Part shown: positions 6,134-7,666 of the stretch, one piece after another
Layout: each line of letters starts with the position of its first letter
Numbering within the stretch: position 1 is the first letter of the stretch
From: an uncultured Clostridia bacterium
GTDB taxonomy: Bacteria > Bacillota > Clostridia > Christensenellales > Aristaeellaceae
Direction: 5' to 3'
Assembly (NCBI GenBank): GCA_946410395.1
Contig: CAMKAE010000104.1
Coordinates: forward strand, 1-7,666
Length of the DNA stretch: 7,666 nucleotides
Made by a program: the position numbers and the translations under genes
Notes under the pieces: model-generated
What the model was told of the DNA's origin: nothing
Seen by the model: the letters and a program-made list of their open reading frames with translations, nothing else
Databases searched by the model: none

Positions 6134-6180
6134 TCGGCACATCCTTGCGCTGCATAATGCAAGGTGCAGCGCCAAAAGTC
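6134..6180 (+). promoter_or_regulatory. Structured rpsF leader, candidate S6:S18 autoregulatory site
   Basis: Two stems share bases here. CCTTGC (6143-6148) can pair with GCAAGG (6159-6164), and GCGCTGCA (6147-6154) can pair perfectly with TGCAGCGC (6165-6172). Both compete for 6147-6148. With no linker bases, a simple pseudoknot using both full stems looks strained, so alternative folds are likely. The rpsF leaders of many bacteria bind the S6:S18 complex and repress the operon. Position and operon fit that known motif, but I could not confirm its exact conserved bases. Confidence 0.5.
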
Positions 6181-6184
6181 CATG

Positions 6185-6193
6185 AGGAGGTGA
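6185..6193 (+). promoter_or_regulatory. Ribosome binding site deciding the rpsF start
   Basis: AGGAGGTGA has its AGGAGG core 8 bases before the ATG at 6199. It rules out the longer frame from a TTG at 6145, which would begin inside the leader hairpins and add 18 residues not found in S6. Confidence 0.85.
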
Positions 6194-6198
6194 AAGGA

Positions 6199-6636
6199 AT
6201 GAATAGGTACGAACTGACCTACATCATCGACGCCACGCTGGAGGATACGGCCCGCAAGGAGCTGATCGAAAAGGTGTCCTCCCTGATCGCCGCCAACGGC
6301 GGTGAAGTGGAAAAGGTCGATGAGACCTGGGGCAAGCGCCGCCTGGCCTACGCCATCGATCACAAGACCGAGGGCTACTACGTGCTGGTCACCATGACCG
6401 CGCCGGCGGAAGCACCCAAGGAAATCGAGCGCAACCTGCGCATCAACGACAATGTGCTGCGCTACCTGACGGTCAAGCTGGTGGAAAAGCAGTCCAAGGT
6501 CAAGCCCCGCGCCGTGAAGCCCGCGCCCGTGGCTGAAGAAGCCCCCGCCGCGCCCGCTGCGGAAGAAGCGCCGGCCCCCGTGGCCGAAGCGGCCCCCGCT
6601 GCCGCCGAGGAAGCCCCTGCCGCGGATGCGGAGTAA
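6199..6636 (+). CDS. rpsF: 30S ribosomal protein S6 with Ala/Pro/Glu-rich tail
   Basis: S6 binds the central domain of 16S rRNA as a pair with S18 during 30S assembly. The first 95 or so of 145 residues are a standard S6 ferredoxin-like fold: MNRYELTYIID at the start, the EVEKVDETWGKRRLAYAI block at about 37-54, EGYYVLVTM at about 59-67 and NLRINDNVLRYLTVKL near 81-96. From about residue 103 a tail of roughly 43 residues is made of Ala, Pro and Glu with repeated EEAPA-like units, so the protein is longer than the usual 95-100 residue S6. Acidic S6 tails are known in other bacteria (E. coli S6 receives added glutamates by RimK), but this tail is encoded. It is the first gene of the operon with ssb and rpsR and is probably controlled through its leader. 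Confidence 0.96.
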   Translation: MNRYELTYIIDATLEDTARKELIEKVSSLIAANGGEVEKVDETWGKRRLAYAIDHKTEGYYVLVTMTAPAEAPKEIERNLRINDNVLRYLTVKLVEKQSKVKPRAVKPAPVAEEAPAAPAAEEAPAPVAEAAPAAAEEAPAADAE

Positions 6637-6697
6637 CACAGGAAAAGCCAACTGAGTTTTGCCGAAGATCATACGATGAGAGTTGAGGATTTGAAGC

Positions 6698-7141
6698 ATG
6701 AATAAGCTGACGATTATCGGCAATCTTACCCGGGACCCGGAACTGCGCAGCGTGAACACGGTCAATGGACCTGTGAGTGTGTGTGACTTTACCGTCGCGG
6801 TCAACAGCCGTCGCCGCGGACAGAACAACAACGGCCAGCAGCAGGATGACGCTCAGTTCTTCCGCTGCACCGCGTGGCGCGGGCTGGCGGATGTTGTCTC
6901 CAAGTATGCGACCAAGGGCACCAAGGTGTGCGTGGTTGGGCCTGTCTCCGCCAGAACCTATCAGGCGAACGATGGCTCCACCCGCGTGTCCCTGGAAGTG
7001 ACGGTAGAGGACTTTGAGTTCACCGGAAGCCGCAACAGCGGCGCTGCAACGGAGGACTACAACAGCGCACCCGCCGCTCCGGCCCCCACCGCGCAGAACA
7101 GTGGCTTTACCGCCGTAGAAAGTGACGAACTCCCCTTCTGA
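6698..7141 (+). CDS. ssb: Single-stranded DNA-binding protein
   Basis: SSB coats single-stranded DNA in replication, repair and recombination, normally as a homotetramer, and recruits partner proteins through its C-terminal tip. The 147-residue protein begins with MNKLTIIGNLTRDPELR and has an OB fold to about residue 109, including FFRCTAWRGLADVVSKYATKG at about 54-74 and a YQANDGSTRVSLEVTVEDFEF stretch near 88-108. A short flexible linker rich in Ala, Pro, Asn and Ser follows, and the protein ends in the acidic-hydrophobic tip DELPF, the docking peptide expected of a replicative SSB. An Asn/Gln-rich loop (GQNNNGQQQ) at about 41-49 sits where family members vary. The ribosome binding site is modest (TTGAGGA). 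It lies 61 bp after rpsF with no terminator between, and 46 bp before rpsR. Confidence 0.97.
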   Translation: MNKLTIIGNLTRDPELRSVNTVNGPVSVCDFTVAVNSRRRGQNNNGQQQDDAQFFRCTAWRGLADVVSKYATKGTKVCVVGPVSARTYQANDGSTRVSLEVTVEDFEFTGSRNSGAATEDYNSAPAAPAPTAQNSGFTAVESDELPF

Positions 7142-7187
7142 AACCCGAAGGGTATAACGGACTGAACCTCGAAAGGAGGCCGACAGC

Positions 7188-7445
7188 ATGTCTGAGGAAC
7201 GCGAAGAGAGAAGGCCGCGGCCCAGGGGCGGACGCCGCCCGCGCCGCAAGGTGTGCACCTTCTGTGTGGACAAGATTGCCTACATCGACTATAAGGACGT
7301 CAACCGTCTGCGCCGTTTCATCAACGAGCGGGGCAAGATCCTGCCCTGCCGCATGACCGGCAACTGCGCCAAGCATCAGCGCCAGCTGAGTGAGGCCATC
7401 AAGCGCGCCCGTGCCATCGCGCTGCTGCCCTACACCGCTGACTGA
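7188..7445 (+). CDS. rpsR: 30S ribosomal protein S18 (four-cysteine form)
   Basis: S18 pairs with S6 on the 30S platform. The 85-residue protein has a basic N-terminal stretch (RRPRPRGGRRPRRK, about 8-21), the CTFCVDKIAYIDYKDVN block at 23-39, LRRFINERGKILP at 41-53 and the RNA-binding C-terminal segment through RARAIALLPYTAD. Four cysteines, C23/C26 and C54/C60, make it a C+ form of the kind proposed to bind zinc; zinc-free paralogues replace them in some bacteria. The ATG has a strong AAAGGAGG site 7-9 bases upstream. It is the last gene of the operon, followed by an intrinsic terminator 16 bases after the stop. Confidence 0.97.
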   Translation: MSEEREERRPRPRGGRRPRRKVCTFCVDKIAYIDYKDVNRLRRFINERGKILPCRMTGNCAKHQRQLSEAIKRARAIALLPYTAD

Positions 7446-7460
7446 TTCTGAGCCATCGAG

Positions 7461-7487
7461 CCCCGGACTTCGCGTTCGGGGTTTTTT
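7461..7487 (+). terminator. Intrinsic terminator of the rpsF-ssb-rpsR operon
   Basis: CCCCGGAC (7461-7468) pairs with GTTCGGGG (7474-7481), an 8-bp stem with one G-T pair and a TTCGC loop. Six thymines (7482-7487) follow directly. It lies 15 bases after the rpsR stop. Confidence 0.9.
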
Positions 7488-7518
7488 GCGTTTTGGGAAT
7501 AACGGATAAACCGCAAAA

Positions 7519-7666
7519 GCGCAAGCGGGAAGGGGACGACCTCATCCACCGCAAGCGGTCCCCCTTCCCCTTCATGGGAAAGCTTTCGTTACTTTACAAC
7601 CCCTTTTGCCCTCCCCTTTAGGGGAAGGTGGCGCCGCAGCGCCGGATGAGGTCATTCCCGCAGCGC
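7519..7666. repeat. Outer inverted repeat around copy 2, reaching the window edge
   Basis: GCGCAAGCGGGAA (7519-7531) and ATTCCCGCAGCGC (7654-7666) are near-perfect inverted repeats that enclose copy 2. They differ by one substitution, one gap and the last base. The right arm stops exactly at the end of the window, so the element may be longer than the core. Copy 1 has no such outer arms. Confidence 0.55.
7538..7653 (-). repeat. MITE-like palindromic intergenic repeat, copy 2
   Basis: This 116-bp copy is inverted relative to copy 1. It is bounded by perfect 10-bp terminal inverted repeats, GACCTCATCC (7538-7547) and GGATGAGGTC (7644-7653). Inside are ACCGC/GCGGT (7548-7559), TCCCC/GGGGA around 7613-7625 and GGCGC/GCGCC (7630-7643), with an imperfect TTCCC/GGGAA pair near 7565-7580. 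The same blocks occur in the same order as in copy 1 when reverse-complemented. It lies downstream of the ribosomal operon terminator, encodes nothing and may be non-autonomous. Confidence 0.82.

Noticed and set aside
6143..6172. H-type pseudoknot using both leader stems at full length
   Set aside because: The linkers between the stems would be zero bases, too short to cross the grooves; competing hairpins are more plausible.
6145..6198. TTG at 6145 as start of S6
   Set aside because: It lies inside the leader hairpins; the ATG at 6199 has a perfect AGGAGG site and yields the canonical S6 N-terminus.

Overview
The window looks like chromosome from a GC-rich member of the Clostridia (Bacillota), probably a gut or rumen Oscillospiraceae/Christensenellales-type lineage. 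This is an inference. It rests on the G/C-ending codons, the strong AGGAGG-type ribosome binding sites, the rpsF-ssb-rpsR order, a four-cysteine S18, an AlgX/AlgJ-like DHHW protein, and palindromic intergenic repeats of a style common in those genomes. No rRNA, tRNA, CRISPR array, transposase or phage gene is visible.

Layout. (1) 4-1870, plus strand: a membrane-anchored DHHW-family protein, probably the partner of an MBOAT acyltransferase lying just outside the window, followed 13 bp later by a zinc-containing sirtuin (CobB-type deacylase). (2) 1842-3206, minus strand: a 12-helix MATE exporter that converges on the sirtuin and overlaps its 3' end by 29 bp. (3) 3207-3600: a gene-free stretch with divergent promoters and a palindromic repeat (copy 1). 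(4) 3601-5598, plus strand: a secreted phosphodiester glycosidase (NAGPA domain) tightly coupled to an Lgt-like membrane protein that seems to lack key Lgt catalytic residues; a bidirectional terminator closes the pair. (5) 5653-5949, minus strand: a 98-residue three-helix membrane protein of unknown function with its own near-consensus promoter. (6) 6100-7487, plus strand: the rpsF-ssb-rpsR operon with promoter, structured leader and terminator. (7) 7519-7666: a second, inverted copy of the intergenic repeat, possibly continuing past the window edge.

How the genes work together. Regions 1, 3, 4 and 5 are mostly envelope functions: surface acylation, export, a periplasm/outer-surface glycosidase and membrane proteins. 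Region 6 is core translation and replication machinery (S6 and S18 bind 16S rRNA as a pair, SSB coats single-stranded DNA). I see no complete novel defence or mobile system. The points most worth a second look are the NAGPA plus degenerate-Lgt pair, the paired MITE-like repeats with palindromic architecture, and the rpsF leader with mutually exclusive hairpins.
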